From contig AODO01000066.1 of the NCBI GenBank assembly GCA_000341795.1, forward strand, positions 117,917 through 181,916: DNA of 64,000 nt, in the 5' to 3' direction. The stretch is from Rhodococcus triatomae BKS 15-14 (GTDB lineage Bacteria > Actinomycetota > Actinomycetes > Mycobacteriales > Mycobacteriaceae). Below are positions 20,797 to 31,028 of this stretch, piece after piece (position 1 is the stretch's first letter; the number at the start of each line of letters is the position of its first letter). The position numbers and the translations under genes are program-made. The notes beneath the pieces are model-generated. The model searched no databases. It was not told the origin of the DNA and saw only the letters and a program-made list of their open reading frames with translations.

Positions 20797-22539
20797 GTGA
20801 ACTTCGATGTCATCGTGAAGAACGGCCGCTGGTTCGACGGCACGGGAGCGAGGTCCGAGATCCGTCATCTGGGCCTGCGCGACGACCGGGTCGCCGTGGT
20901 GTCCGCCGACCCCCTCGACGAAACAGGCTGTCCGCGAGTGGTCGACGCGTCGGGCAAGTGGGTGATCCCCGGCATCCTCGACATCCACACCCACTACGAC
21001 GTCGAGGTCATTCTCAGCCCGGGACTGACCGAGTCGGTGCGGCACGGTGTGACCACGATCTTCCTGGGGTCGTGCTCGTTGTCTGCGGTCCATGCCGACC
21101 CTGCCGACGCGGGTGACCTGTTCGGCCGCGTCGAAGCCATCCCACGGAAGTTCGTGGTCGACACCCTCACCGAGTCGAAGACCTGGACCTCGGCGCGCGA
21201 ATACGTCGAGGCAATCGAGGCGCTGCCGTTGGGTCCGAACGTCGCGTCCTTCATCGGCCATTCGGACATCCGCGCGGCCCAGATGGGCCTGGACCGGGCG
21301 ACCCGCGAGGACGTCGAGCCGACCCCCGCCGAGTTGGCCGCGATGGCAGCCACTCTCGAAGAGGCGCTCGATGCCGGGTTCATCGGGATGTCCACGCAGG
21401 AACTGCTGTTCGACAAACTCGACGGCGACGTGTGCCGGTCCCGGACGCTGCCGTCGACGTACTCGACGCGGCAGGAACGGCGGCGGCTCGGAGCGATCCT
21501 GCGCCGCCGCGGCCGGGCACTGCAGGCAGGCCCGGACGTGGCCCGCCCGCAGAGCATGGTCGCGCTGGCACTGAGCAGCCTCGGGATCTTCCGTCGTCCA
21601 CTGAAGGTGAGCCTGCTGTCCGCGGCGGACGTCAAGGCGATACCGGCTGTGGCACACGTCTTCCCGGCGATGGCGAAGGTGATCAACGGACTCGGCGGCA
21701 ACTTCCGGTGGCAGCACCTGCCCGTACCGTTCGAGGTCTACTCGGACGGAATCGACCTGCCGGTGTTCGAGGAGTTCGGGTCGGGGGCGGCCGCACTGCA
21801 CCTGTCGAACCAGATCGACGAGCGGCGGACGCTGCTCGCAGACGAGAACTACCGGCGCTGGTTCCGCAAGGACTACGACAAGAAGTACGGGCCGAGGGTC
21901 TGGCACCGCGACTTCTTCGACGCCGAGATCGTCGAGTGCCCGGACGGGTCGGTGGTCGGCAAGACCTTCGGTCAGGTCGGAGTCGAGCGGGGTGGAGTGC
22001 ATCCCGTCGACGCCTTCCTCGACCTCGTCGTCGAGTACGGCGCCAAGGTCCGGTGGCGCACCACGATCTCGAACCACCGGCCCGAGGTTCTCGACACGTT
22101 CGCATCCGATCCCGGTATCCAGCTGGGGTTCTCCGACGCGGGCGCGCACCTGCGCAACATGGCCTTCTACAACTTCGGCCTCCGGCTGCTGCGCCGGGTG
22201 CGCGATGCGGAGCAGGCGGGCACACCGTTCATGTCGGTGGAACAGGCCGTGCATCGTCTCACCGGCGAACTGGCCGACTGGTACGGCCTCGACGCCGGAC
22301 ACCTGCGTGTGGGTGATCGCGCCGACCTGGTCGTGATCGACCCCGAGCATCTCGACGCGACGCTGGACGCGTACGCCGAGAGCCCGGTCGCCGAGTACGA
22401 CAACCTCTCCCGCATGGTCAACCGCAACGACGACGCGGTGACCGCGGTGTTCGTGGGCGGCGAGTACGTGTTCGGCGGCGGTGTCGCGGACCCCGTGCTC
22501 GGCGCCCGCCGTACCGGGAGCTTCCTCCGGGCCGGGTGA
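20797..22539 (+). CDS. D-aminoacylase-type amidohydrolase
   Basis: A 580-residue zinc amidohydrolase of the N-acyl-D-amino-acid deacylase type. The HxH is at H64-T-H66 (DIHTHYD), the bridging Cys at C93 (GSCS), a further ligand in FIGHSD, and the catalytic Asp at D447 (SDAGAH). The GTG at 20797 is preferred because AGGAGG (20781-20786) precedes it by ten bases; in-frame GTGs at 20740 and 20764 are alternatives. An enzyme of this class lies near ffh in M. tuberculosis next to a TetR gene, as I recall. Here it closes the monooxygenase operon. Its substrate is probably an N-acyl compound or a cyclic amide. Confidence 0.82.
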   Translation: MNFDVIVKNGRWFDGTGARSEIRHLGLRDDRVAVVSADPLDETGCPRVVDASGKWVIPGILDIHTHYDVEVILSPGLTESVRHGVTTIFLGSCSLSAVHADPADAGDLFGRVEAIPRKFVVDTLTESKTWTSAREYVEAIEALPLGPNVASFIGHSDIRAAQMGLDRATREDVEPTPAELAAMAATLEEALDAGFIGMSTQELLFDKLDGDVCRSRTLPSTYSTRQERRRLGAILRRRGRALQAGPDVARPQSMVALALSSLGIFRRPLKVSLLSAADVKAIPAVAHVFPAMAKVINGLGGNFRWQHLPVPFEVYSDGIDLPVFEEFGSGAAALHLSNQIDERRTLLADENYRRWFRKDYDKKYGPRVWHRDFFDAEIVECPDGSVVGKTFGQVGVERGGVHPVDAFLDLVVEYGAKVRWRTTISNHRPEVLDTFASDPGIQLGFSDAGAHLRNMAFYNFGLRLLRRVRDAEQAGTPFMSVEQAVHRLTGELADWYGLDAGHLRVGDRADLVVIDPEHLDATLDAYAESPVAEYDNLSRMVNRNDDAVTAVFVGGEYVFGGGVADPVLGARRTGSFLRAG

Positions 22540-22565
22540 CCCGGCGGCAGCCCCGAATGGCCTCG

Positions 22566-24752
22566 TCAGGTCGTCACGGGGCCGACCGTCACGGGCACCC
22601 CGTTGAACACCGCGTTCCCCGACGGCACGTCGACGGTCGAGTCGTCGGTCAGGACGTTGGCGTTCACCCCCGCGTGCTCGGACGCGACCGACTGCGCACC
22701 CCCGGCATGTCCCCATCCGTGCGGGAGGCTCACCACGCCGGGCATGATCGTGTCGGTCGGCTCGACGGGCACGATCAGCTCGCCCACAGCGGATTTCACG
22801 ACCGCGTGATCGCCCAGCCCGAGCCGGTCCACGTCGGCCGGGTTGACGTGCAGGGTGCACGTGTTCGACCCGCCGACCAGGGTCGAGACGTTGTGCATCC
22901 AGCTGTTGTTGGACCGCAGCTGTCTGCGGCCGATCAGCACGACATCCGGCCTCGAGTTCGCGAAGCGCAGTCGCATCCGGGCGACGTCGTCGACCAACTG
23001 CGGGGGCGCCAGGTCGACCGCACCCGATTCGGTGCGGACGAGCTCGTCGAGCTGCGGCTGCAACGGTCCGAGGTCGACGCCGTGCGGATGGTCCAGCAGC
23101 GTCTGCAGACTCAGCGTGCCGCCGTTCCACTCGCCGTACGGACCGAGTCGCAGCATCATGTCCAGGCGGAGTTCGGCGCCCGTCGCACCGCGCAGGTCGG
23201 CGCGGAGGCCGCCGACGTCGCGTCCCTCGACCGGGGAGCCCGCGACCCCGACCGCCCGCTGCAGTGTCTGCCCGATGATCATCTCGTCGAGCAGCGCGGG
23301 ATCGCCCGACTGCCCACCGGCGATCATCGCGAGCCGCGCGAGGATGTCCGCCTCCGACGGCCGTCCGTCCAGAGCCACCGCGGGCGGCGAGTACCGGGCG
23401 TAGTTGCGCACCGAGAACCCGAGCAGCGCGAAGTCGTAGTGCGGGGACTGCAGCGTCCGCGGCGGCGGCAGCACGACGTGCGCGTGCCGGGTCGTCTCGT
23501 TCAGGTACCGGTCGACGCTGACCATGAAGTCGAGCTGCGGCAAGACCGAGTCGATCCGGGCCCCGCTCGGCGCGGACAGGACCGGATTGCCCGCAACGGT
23601 CACCAGTCCCCTGACCTGCCCCTCCCCCGGAGTGTCGATCTCGTCCGCGAGGGTCGCCACCGGCAGTTCGCCGTTGGTCTCCGGCAGGTCCCGGACACGG
23701 CTGCGCCAGCGGCCGGTGCGGTAGGGCCTGCTGCGCCGTATCCGGCCGATGGCCGGGGTCGCGAACATGACGCCGCCGGGCCGGTCCAGGTTTCCGGTGA
23801 GCACGTTGATCACGTCGACGAGCCACTGTGCGAGTGTGCCGAATTCAGCGGTGCAGGTGCCGATTCGGGCGTAGACGGCGGCGGTGGGGGCGGCGGCGAG
23901 TTCACGAGCGATCCGGACGACGGTGTCCGCCGCGACCCCGGTCTGCTCCTCGGCCACCTCGGGGTCGAAGAACGCGGCGACCGTGCGCAGTTCGCTCAGC
24001 CCCTGCACCGGCACGCGAATGTCGGTGAGGTTCTCGGCGAACAGCGTGTGCACGATCGCGAAGAGCAGGAACGGGTCGGTGCCCGGACGGATGAAGACGT
24101 GCTCGTCGGCGCGGTCCGCGGTGCGGGTTCGCCTGGGGTCGACCACGACCACCGTGCCGCCGCGCGCCCGGATCGCCTTCATCCGTCCCGGGAAATCGGG
24201 TGCGGTACACAGCGACCCGTTCGACTCCAGCGGGTTGGCGCCGAGCATCAGCAGGTAGTCGGTGCGGTCGAGGTCGGGAACCGGGATCGCGAGCGGGTCG
24301 CCGAACATCAGACCCGCGGACACATGTTTCGGCATCTGATCCGCGGTGCTCGCGGAGAAGAAGTTGCGGGTCCCCAGTGCACGCTGCACGGCGGGCAGGT
24401 ACAGCCCGCCTGCGACGGTGTGCGCGTTGGGGTTTCCGGCGTACATCGCGAGGGCGGAGCGACCGTGCCGCTCGATCACCCCACCGAGCCCGGCCGCGAC
24501 CGCGTCGAACGCCTCGTCCCAGGTCACCTCGCGCCAACTGGTGCCCGTCCGGATCAGCGGCGCGTCGAGCAGGTCCGCGTCGGCGTCGAGATTTCCGAGA
24601 CTGGCGCCCTTCGGGCAGAGGAACCCGCGGCTGAACGGATCGTCTCGGTCACCCCGCACCGACACGACGCGGTCCGCGTCGTCCAGCTCGAGTTTCAGTC
24701 CGCAGACCGCTTCACACAGGGGGCAGGTGCGCAGCACGGTGCGTTTCGCCAT
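22566..24752 (-). CDS. Molybdopterin-dependent oxidoreductase (formate-dehydrogenase/nitrate-reductase superfamily)
   Basis: A 728-residue bis-MGD enzyme with an N-terminal [4Fe-4S] motif C10-C13-C17-C46 (TCPLCEAVCG, GFLCPKG). Cofactor-binding regions include WDEAFDAVAAGL, LMLGANPLESN and the C-terminal dinucleotide-binding domain (LHVNPADVDRLGL). Where formate dehydrogenases carry Cys or Sec, this protein has DQMPKHVSAG, so a Mo-ligating Cys/Sec/Ser is not evident. There is no Tat signal, so it is cytoplasmic. No electron-transfer partner or cofactor gene is adjacent. It resembles the orphan actinobacterial oxidoreductases of the Rv0197 type. Substrate unknown. Confidence 0.85.
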   Translation of the reverse strand: MAKRTVLRTCPLCEAVCGLKLELDDADRVVSVRGDRDDPFSRGFLCPKGASLGNLDADADLLDAPLIRTGTSWREVTWDEAFDAVAAGLGGVIERHGRSALAMYAGNPNAHTVAGGLYLPAVQRALGTRNFFSASTADQMPKHVSAGLMFGDPLAIPVPDLDRTDYLLMLGANPLESNGSLCTAPDFPGRMKAIRARGGTVVVVDPRRTRTADRADEHVFIRPGTDPFLLFAIVHTLFAENLTDIRVPVQGLSELRTVAAFFDPEVAEEQTGVAADTVVRIARELAAAPTAAVYARIGTCTAEFGTLAQWLVDVINVLTGNLDRPGGVMFATPAIGRIRRSRPYRTGRWRSRVRDLPETNGELPVATLADEIDTPGEGQVRGLVTVAGNPVLSAPSGARIDSVLPQLDFMVSVDRYLNETTRHAHVVLPPPRTLQSPHYDFALLGFSVRNYARYSPPAVALDGRPSEADILARLAMIAGGQSGDPALLDEMIIGQTLQRAVGVAGSPVEGRDVGGLRADLRGATGAELRLDMMLRLGPYGEWNGGTLSLQTLLDHPHGVDLGPLQPQLDELVRTESGAVDLAPPQLVDDVARMRLRFANSRPDVVLIGRRQLRSNNSWMHNVSTLVGGSNTCTLHVNPADVDRLGLGDHAVVKSAVGELIVPVEPTDTIMPGVVSLPHGWGHAGGAQSVASEHAGVNANVLTDDSTVDVPSGNAVFNGVPVTVGPVTT

Positions 24753-24803
24753 GCCTCATTCTGTGTCGCGGCACCGGCCCCTGTCACGGTTTCGCCGGGC
24801 CGG

Positions 24804-27800
24804 TCACTCCGCGACGGGAGTCGGAGCGGCCAGGTTCTGACCACGCAACCGCTGCGAGATCACCTGGGTGATGCCGTCCCCACGCATGCTGACGCCGTAG
24901 AGGGCGTCGGCGATCTCCATCGTCGGCTTCTGGTGGGTGATGACGATGAGCTGGGACTTCTCGCGCAACTGCTCGAACAGGCCGATGAGCCGGCGCAGGT
25001 TGGTGTCGTCGAGCGCCGCCTCGACCTCGTCCATCACGTAGAACGGGGACGGCCGGGCCCGGAAGATCGCGACCAGCATCGCCACGGCCGTCAGGGACTT
25101 CTCTCCGCCCGAGAGCAGGGAGAGTCGCTTGACCTTCTTGCCCGGCGGCCGGGCCTCCACCTCGATACCCGTGGTGAGCATGTCGGACGGGTCGGTGAGC
25201 ACGAGCCGACCCTCGCCGCCGGGGAACAGTTTCGAGAACACCCCGACGAACTCGCGCTCGACGTCGAGCCACGCCTCGGTGAACACCTGCAGGATGCGGG
25301 CGTCGACGTCGGCGACGACGCCGAGGAGGTCCTTGCGGGCGTTCTTGACGTCCTCGAGTTGGGTGGAGAGGAAGTTGTACCGCTCCTCGAGCGCCGCGAA
25401 CTCCTCGAGGGCGAGGGGGTTGACCTTGCCGAGCGTCGCGAGATCCTTCTCGGCGCGCTTGGCCCGCCGCTCCTGCGTGGCGCGGTCATAGGGCATCGGC
25501 GTCGGTGCGGACACCTGGTCGCCGCGGTCGCGGGCCTGCTCGTACTCGGCGATCTCCAGCGCCGACGGCGGCAGTGGCACAGCGGGTCCGTACTCGGCGA
25601 CCAGGTCGTCGAGCGCGATGCCGTGCTGTTCGAGGATCGCCGCCTCGAGCTGCTCGATGCGGGTCGCGGCCTGAGCTCGGGCGACCTCGTCGCGGTGCAC
25701 GGCGTCGGTGAGCGACGCGAGCTGCCCCGAGTACTGGCGGACCCGTTCCTTCACGGCCTCCACCTGCTGGGTCCGTTCGGTGCGCTGCCGGGTGAGCTCG
25801 TCGCGGTGCGCAAGTGCGGCGGCGACGACGGTGTCGAGGTGCGCGGCGACCTTCGTACCCGATTCGGCGACCGCGGCGGCGACCGCGGCGGCGTTCCTAC
25901 GGGCCGCGAGCGCACGTTCGGCGCGGGCCCGGGCCTCCCGCTCGGCGTGGGCGGCGCGCCGCAGGGAGTCGGCCCTGCCGCGCACCGACTCGGCGCGTTC
26001 CTCCGCGGTGCGCAGCGTCAGCCGCGACTCCACCTCCACGGCGCGCGCCTCGGCGAGTGCGGCAGCGGCGGCCTCACGCTCGGCGCTGTCGGTGCCCGAG
26101 TCCGCCGAGACACCGGACTGCTCGTGCTGGGCCAGGGCGAGCCGTTCCTCGAGTTCACGCAGGGCGGTGACCGCGTCCTCGCGGCCGGTCTCCGCCGCGG
26201 TGCGCTGCGCTGCGAGCCGGTCGGATTCGGCGTGCGCGGCGCGAGCCACCTGACCGAGTCGTCCGAGCTGCTCGTAGATCGCGGACATCGCGGCGTCCGA
26301 CTCGTGCAGTGCTGCGAGTGCCTGCTCGGCCGTTTCGGCGCGATCCTCACGCTCGGCGAGCGCACCCGAGAGTGCGGCCGCGAGGTCCTCCGAGCGACGC
26401 TCGGCGGCCGCGAGCTCGACCGTCGACTTCTCGATCGCGGACTGGACCTCCAGCGTGGACGGCTTGCGATCGGATCCGCCGATCACCCAGCCGGCGCCGG
26501 CGAGATCGCCGGAACGCGTCACCGCACGCCATTGCGGTGACGCGGCAACGACTTCCGCAGCAGTGGCAAGATCGTCGACGACTGCAACGGTTCCGAGCAG
26601 CGCCACCAGCGCGCCCCGCAGGGAGTCGGGGACGGTGATCACGTCGAGCGCCGGCCGGGCGCCCGCAGGCAGGGACTGCGCGCCCGAGGCACCCGGGACC
26701 GGGGCACCCGCCGCGACGACCGCGGCACGCCCGGCATCTGCCTCGCCCAACGCCGCGACCGCGGCGTGTGCGGCCGCGATCGACTCCGCCGCGATCGCCT
26801 CCGCGGCGGGACCCAGAGCGGCGGCGATCGCCGCTTCGAAGCCCGCGGTCACGCTCACCCGGCTCGCGAGCGGACCGAACAGCCCGTCCCCTGCGCGGTG
26901 CTCGAGCAGCCATCCCGCGCCGTCCTTCTGCTGCAGGCCGATGGACAGTGCCTCGATGCGAGCCCGGAGCGACGCGACGTCCTGCCCCGCGGTCCGCTCG
27001 GCGTCCTGCAGTTCCGTGACGCGGGCCTTCGCGGCGTCCAGTGCAACGACCGACCGCTCGTGGTGCGAGTCGAGGCCGAGCTCGCCCGCGTCCAGTTCGT
27101 CGATCTTCTCCTGTACCGATTCGAACTCGGCCTGAGCCGCATCGCCCCGGGCCCTGGCGTCGTCGATCGCGAGAGTCAACCGCGCGACCTCGGCGTCGAC
27201 GGAGTCGGCCCGGGTACGGAGGGTGTCGACCTGGCCGGACAACCGGGCCAGGCCCTCGCGGCGGTCCGCGACGGCCCGGACCGCGGCGAGATGGGCACGT
27301 TCCGCGGCGGACGCGGCCTCCTCGTACTCCGCCAGCTGCTCCTTCGCGGCGTCGAGGGTCGCTCGGGCGATCTCGACCGCCTCCTGGAGTTCGAGTTCCT
27401 CGGCGGCCACACGATCGGCCTGCGCCTCCAGCTGATCGGGGTCCTGGCCGCGTTGCGCGACCGGATCGCTGTCGAGGTGGCGGGCGCGTTCCGTGGCGAT
27501 CCGGACGGTCGCGCCGACGCGCTCGGCGAGGGCGGAGAGTCGGAACCACGTCTGACCGGCGGCCTCCGCCCCCGGATTGAGGCGGGCGAGGGCCTGCTCG
27601 TGGGCGCCGAGTTCGGCGGACGCAGCCTCCAGCTCGGCCTGCACGTGCTCCTGCTGGGCCCGGATGACGGCCTCGTTCTCGGTCTGGGTGGCGAGCTCGG
27701 CCCGCTTGGTCACCAGGTCGTCCGCGGCCAGACGCAGACGCGCATCGCGGAGGTCCGCCTGCACGGTCGCGGCTCGGCGTGCGACCTCGGCCTGCCGACC

Positions 27801-28415
27801 GAGTGGCTTGAGCTGGCGCCGCAGTTCGGTGGTCAGATCCGTCAGCCGCGCCAGGTTCGCCTGCATCGAGTCGAGCTTGCGGACGGCTTTTTCCTTGCGC
27901 TTGCGGTGCTTGAGAACGCCTGCGGCCTCCTCGATGAACGCCCTGCGATCCTCCGGGCGCGATTCGAGAATCGCCGAGAGCCTGCCCTGCCCGACGATCA
28001 CGTGCATCTCGCGGCCTATGCCGGAGTCGGACAGCAGCTCCTGCACGTCCATGAGCCGGCAGGAGGTCCCGTTGATCTCGTACTCGCCCGCGCCGTCGCG
28101 GAACATCCGCCGCGTGATGGACACCTCTGAGTACTCGATCGGCAGTGCCCCGTCGGAGTTGTCGATCGTGAGCGTCACCTCGGCGCGGCCGAGTGCGGCG
28201 CGGCCCGTGGTGCCGGCGAAGATGACGTCCTCCATCTTGCCGCCACGCAGCGCTTTCGCGCCCTGCTCGCCCATCACCCAGGTCAGTGCGTCGAGGATGT
28301 TGGACTTGCCGGATCCGTTGGGCCCGACGACGCACGTGATGCCCGGTTCGAACCGCAGAGTCGTCGACGACGCGAAGGACTTGAACCCCTTCAGCGTCAG
28401 ACTCTTGAGATGCAC
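24804..28415 (-). CDS. smc: Chromosome partition/condensin protein SMC
   Basis: A 1203-residue condensin ATPase that organises and segregates the chromosome with ScpA/ScpB. The N-terminal Walker A is GPNGSGKSN (about residues 32-40). Long coiled coils flank a Gly/Ala-rich hinge near residues 500-640. The C-terminal signature [13 protein letters not shown] and Walker [14 protein letters not shown] complete the head. Length is normal. In related genomes acyP lies directly upstream; here it is 5 kb away. Confidence 0.97.
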   Translation of the reverse strand: MHLKSLTLKGFKSFASSTTLRFEPGITCVVGPNGSGKSNILDALTWVMGEQGAKALRGGKMEDVIFAGTTGRAALGRAEVTLTIDNSDGALPIEYSEVSITRRMFRDGAGEYEINGTSCRLMDVQELLSDSGIGREMHVIVGQGRLSAILESRPEDRRAFIEEAAGVLKHRKRKEKAVRKLDSMQANLARLTDLTTELRRQLKPLGRQAEVARRAATVQADLRDARLRLAADDLVTKRAELATQTENEAVIRAQQEHVQAELEAASAELGAHEQALARLNPGAEAAGQTWFRLSALAERVGATVRIATERARHLDSDPVAQRGQDPDQLEAQADRVAAEELELQEAVEIARATLDAAKEQLAEYEEAASAAERAHLAAVRAVADRREGLARLSGQVDTLRTRADSVDAEVARLTLAIDDARARGDAAQAEFESVQEKIDELDAGELGLDSHHERSVVALDAAKARVTELQDAERTAGQDVASLRARIEALSIGLQQKDGAGWLLEHRAGDGLFGPLASRVSVTAGFEAAIAAALGPAAEAIAAESIAAAHAAVAALGEADAGRAAVVAAGAPVPGASGAQSLPAGARPALDVITVPDSLRGALVALLGTVAVVDDLATAAEVVAASPQWRAVTRSGDLAGAGWVIGGSDRKPSTLEVQSAIEKSTVELAAAERRSEDLAAALSGALAEREDRAETAEQALAALHESDAAMSAIYEQLGRLGQVARAAHAESDRLAAQRTAAETGREDAVTALRELEERLALAQHEQSGVSADSGTDSAEREAAAAALAEARAVEVESRLTLRTAEERAESVRGRADSLRRAAHAEREARARAERALAARRNAAAVAAAVAESGTKVAAHLDTVVAAALAHRDELTRQRTERTQQVEAVKERVRQYSGQLASLTDAVHRDEVARAQAATRIEQLEAAILEQHGIALDDLVAEYGPAVPLPPSALEIAEYEQARDRGDQVSAPTPMPYDRATQERRAKRAEKDLATLGKVNPLALEEFAALEERYNFLSTQLEDVKNARKDLLGVVADVDARILQVFTEAWLDVEREFVGVFSKLFPGGEGRLVLTDPSDMLTTGIEVEARPPGKKVKRLSLLSGGEKSLTAVAMLVAIFRARPSPFYVMDEVEAALDDTNLRRLIGLFEQLREKSQLIVITHQKPTMEIADALYGVSMRGDGITQVISQRLRGQNLAAPTPVAE

Positions 28416-28507
28416 AGACGATGAGATTACGGCACCGCACCGACGATGTCGGTGATCCGACCGGTCGACCGGTCACATCCCGGGGCACCCGGCCGGACGG
28501 CGTGTCC

Positions 28508-29281
28508 TCAGTCCCCCGCACCCGCCGAGGGTGCCCCGACGGTGAACGTCGCGCCGAACGGATCGGTGACGTCCGCGGTGCGCCCGTACTGCATGTCCGT
28601 CGCATCGTCCGCGGTGCCACCCGCCTCACGGACGGCGGCAACCGCCCGGTCGGCGTCGTCGACCATGAACAACGTGCCCCAGCTCGACGCAGTGGCACGC
28701 GGGTCGCCGACGATGCCGCCGACTTCGTGGCCGTCGGCGCGGCGCAGGAACGTGAAGTCGACCCCGGGCAGCTCGTCGTTGCCGTCGAGCGTGAACCCGA
28801 ACGCAGTCGAGTAGAAGGTGCGAGCAGCCACGGCATCGGTCGTCACGAGGTCGTTGCGCAGCAGGGTGCCGGGTTCGTTGACGAGCTCACAGCCGACGTG
28901 GGCCGCGCCCTGCCACAGACCGAACTGGGCGCCCGAGGGGTCCCGCAGGATCGACATCGAACCCTGGTCGGCGATCTGCATCGGATCGACCAGGGACTCC
29001 GCACCGAGCGCTCGGCAACGGGCATCGGTGTCGTCGACGTCGTCGGTGGCGAGATACACGTTCCACCAGTGGGCGGTGGAGGAGGCGTCGACGGGCATCA
29101 GCGCCGCGACCTTCTTCCCGTGGAGGAGGCACATCGTGTAGCGCCCGAACTCCTCGGGGCCCACGTCGAACTCCCATCCGAAGACCGTGCCGTAGAAGGA
29201 CATCGCGAGGTCCAGGTCGGGAATGCCGAGGTCGATCCAGGTCGGGGTGCCGAGTGGCTGGTTGGTGGTGACTGCGCTCAT
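28508..29281 (-). CDS. Two-domain VOC (glyoxalase/bleomycin-resistance) protein
   Basis: A 257-residue protein with two tandem vicinal-oxygen-chelate modules: residues about 8-122 (TPTWIDLGIPDLDLAMSFY, ILRDPSGAQFGLWQ) and about 135-250 (NDLVTTDAVAARTFYSTAFG, VTDPFGATFTVG). The ATG at 29281 is favoured because GAGGAG ends five bases upstream. Family members include dioxygenases, isomerases and resistance proteins, and no specific assignment is possible. It is divergent from the APC permease. Confidence 0.82.
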   Translation of the reverse strand: MSAVTTNQPLGTPTWIDLGIPDLDLAMSFYGTVFGWEFDVGPEEFGRYTMCLLHGKKVAALMPVDASSTAHWWNVYLATDDVDDTDARCRALGAESLVDPMQIADQGSMSILRDPSGAQFGLWQGAAHVGCELVNEPGTLLRNDLVTTDAVAARTFYSTAFGFTLDGNDELPGVDFTFLRRADGHEVGGIVGDPRATASSWGTLFMVDDADRAVAAVREAGGTADDATDMQYGRTADVTDPFGATFTVGAPSAGAGD

Positions 29282-29432
29282 CACTGCTCCTCGAACGGTG
29301 CGGATGCGGTCGTCGCACTCGACTCTGCCACCTCACGGCGCGAAGCACATCCCGGTGCGACGATCGAGTGCACCTTCCGGCCGGTGCCGAGGCCCACCGG
29401 TCGCCGATTCCGGAACTGCAGGGGCCGTGCAC

Positions 29433-29438
29433 TACATT
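29433..29438 (+). promoter_or_regulatory. Candidate -10 box for a leaderless permease mRNA
   Basis: TACATT is followed by six bases and then the GTG at 29445. This is the layout of actinobacterial leaderless genes, and no Shine-Dalgarno is present before the GTG. No good -35 is visible. Confidence 0.4.
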
Positions 29439-29444
29439 GCCCCC

Positions 29445-31028
29445 GTGATCGAGAACGTGACCGGCGCGAACGAGGCGTCGCCCGCGGGTGGAACGACGGC
29501 CCCGCCCGCGAAGGGGCTGGCGAAGGACGCGCTGACGCTGACGTCGAGTGTGGTGATCGGCGTCGCCTCCGCCGGACCGGCCTACAGCATCGCCGCGACC
29601 CTCGGACTGGTGGTCGCCGCGGTCGGACTGCAGGCACCCGCGATCGCTCTGCTCGCCTTCGTCCCGATCCTGTTCGCCGCGTTCGGGTACCAGCAGCTGA
29701 ACCGGGCCGACCCGGACTGCGGCACGACGTTCGTGTGGGCGACCCGAGCCTTCGGCCCGACCTGGGGCTGGATGTCCGGCTGGGCGATCGTCGTCGCCGA
29801 CGTGCTGGTGATGGCGAGCATGGCGCAGGTCGCCGGTCAGTACATTTTCCTGTTCTTCGGTGCCGACGGGATCGGCGACGACCCGACGCACGTCGCGGTC
29901 CTCGCACTCGGCGTGGCGTTCATGCTGGTGATGACGTGGCTGTGCTTCCGCGGCATCGAACTGTCTGCGCGCGTCCAGTCGGTGCTGCTGACGGTCGAGT
30001 TCGTGGCACTGGTCGTCTTCGCGATCGTCGCGCTGGTGCGGGTGTGGCTGGGCGCCGCCGGCGAGGCCGCACTGAGTCCGCAGTGGAGCTGGTTCAACCC
30101 GTTCGAGATCGGGTCCTTCTCCACCTTCGTGAACGCCATGCTGCTGATGGTGTTCATCTACTGGGGCTGGGACTCGGTCGTCTCGGTGAACGAGGAGACC
30201 GTCGACGAACGCCGCACTCCCGGCCGGTCCGCGATCATCTCGACGATCGTGCTGGTGTCGCTGTACGTGCTGGTCACGGTGGCAGCACAGTCGTTCGCAG
30301 GTGTCTCCGAGGAGGGCAGCGGCCTGGCCAACCCCGAGCACTTCGACGACTTCTTCGCGGCACTGGGTACCGCAGTCTTCGGCGAGGGGGCCCTGGGTCA
30401 GGTCCTGGTGCACGTGCTGCTGCTGATGATCCTCACCTCGGCGATCGCCTCCACGCAGACGACGATCCTGCCGACCGCCCGGACGACCCTGTCGATGGGC
30501 GTGTTCCGCGCGCTGCCTGCCGCGTTCGCGTCCGTGCACCCGCGTTTCCGCACGCCGACGGTGTCGACCCTCGCGATGGGTGGGGTGTCGGCGCTCATCT
30601 ACATCGTCTTCAACTTCATCGCCGCGGGTGACCTCATCTACGACTCGGTCGCCGCGATCGGGATCGCGGTCGGCTTCTACTACGGCATGACCGGTGTCGC
30701 GTGCACGTGGCTGTACCGCCGCACCCTCCGCGAGAACGCGCGGACGTGGTGGCTGCGCGGCGCCCTGCCGCTCACCGGCGGACTGATGTTGCTCTTCGCC
30801 GCCGGGTGGACCGCGGTCACCTCGTTCGACCCCGAGTACGGAGAGACGTACTGGACGTTGCCGTTCGCCCCGCACTGGCAGGTCGGTGGCGTCTTCATCC
30901 TGGGTGTCGGGTCGATGCTGCTGGGCTACCCGCTGATGTGGTGGTGCCGGCGCCGGGAGCCCGCCTTCTTCGACGGTGAGGTCGTCGAACGCAGGCTTCC
31001 CGATCCGGTCACGGTGTGTGAGCCCTAG
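29445..31028 (+). CDS. APC-superfamily amino acid permease
   Basis: A 527-residue integral membrane transporter with about 12 helices. The APC hallmark helix is in SSVVIGVASAGPAYSIAATL, with further helices such as VVIVGFxx-like and IISTIVLVSLYVLVTVAAQS. It imports or exchanges an amino acid, amine or related organic cation by proton symport. The GTG at 29445 is chosen for its spacing to a -10 box; a GTG at 29427 is an alternative. Its stop overlaps the stop of the convergent DUF350 gene in one CTAG. Substrate unknown. Confidence 0.86.
   Translation: MIENVTGANEASPAGGTTAPPAKGLAKDALTLTSSVVIGVASAGPAYSIAATLGLVVAAVGLQAPAIALLAFVPILFAAFGYQQLNRADPDCGTTFVWATRAFGPTWGWMSGWAIVVADVLVMASMAQVAGQYIFLFFGADGIGDDPTHVAVLALGVAFMLVMTWLCFRGIELSARVQSVLLTVEFVALVVFAIVALVRVWLGAAGEAALSPQWSWFNPFEIGSFSTFVNAMLLMVFIYWGWDSVVSVNEETVDERRTPGRSAIISTIVLVSLYVLVTVAAQSFAGVSEEGSGLANPEHFDDFFAALGTAVFGEGALGQVLVHVLLLMILTSAIASTQTTILPTARTTLSMGVFRALPAAFASVHPRFRTPTVSTLAMGGVSALIYIVFNFIAAGDLIYDSVAAIGIAVGFYYGMTGVACTWLYRRTLRENARTWWLRGALPLTGGLMLLFAAGWTAVTSFDPEYGETYWTLPFAPHWQVGGVFILGVGSMLLGYPLMWWCRRREPAFFDGEVVERRLPDPVTVCEP

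Noticed and set aside
20653..23826. A 1057-codon minus-strand open frame across the amidohydrolase/molybdoenzyme junction
   Set aside because: It crosses two well-supported genes and has Arg/Pro/Ala-biased composition typical of an out-of-frame translation.
22536..26540. A 1334-codon plus-strand open frame antisense to the molybdoenzyme and smc
   Set aside because: High-GC sequence gives long stop-free frames opposite real genes. The translation is low-complexity and Arg/Gly/Val/His-rich without domains, while the minus-strand products are clear.
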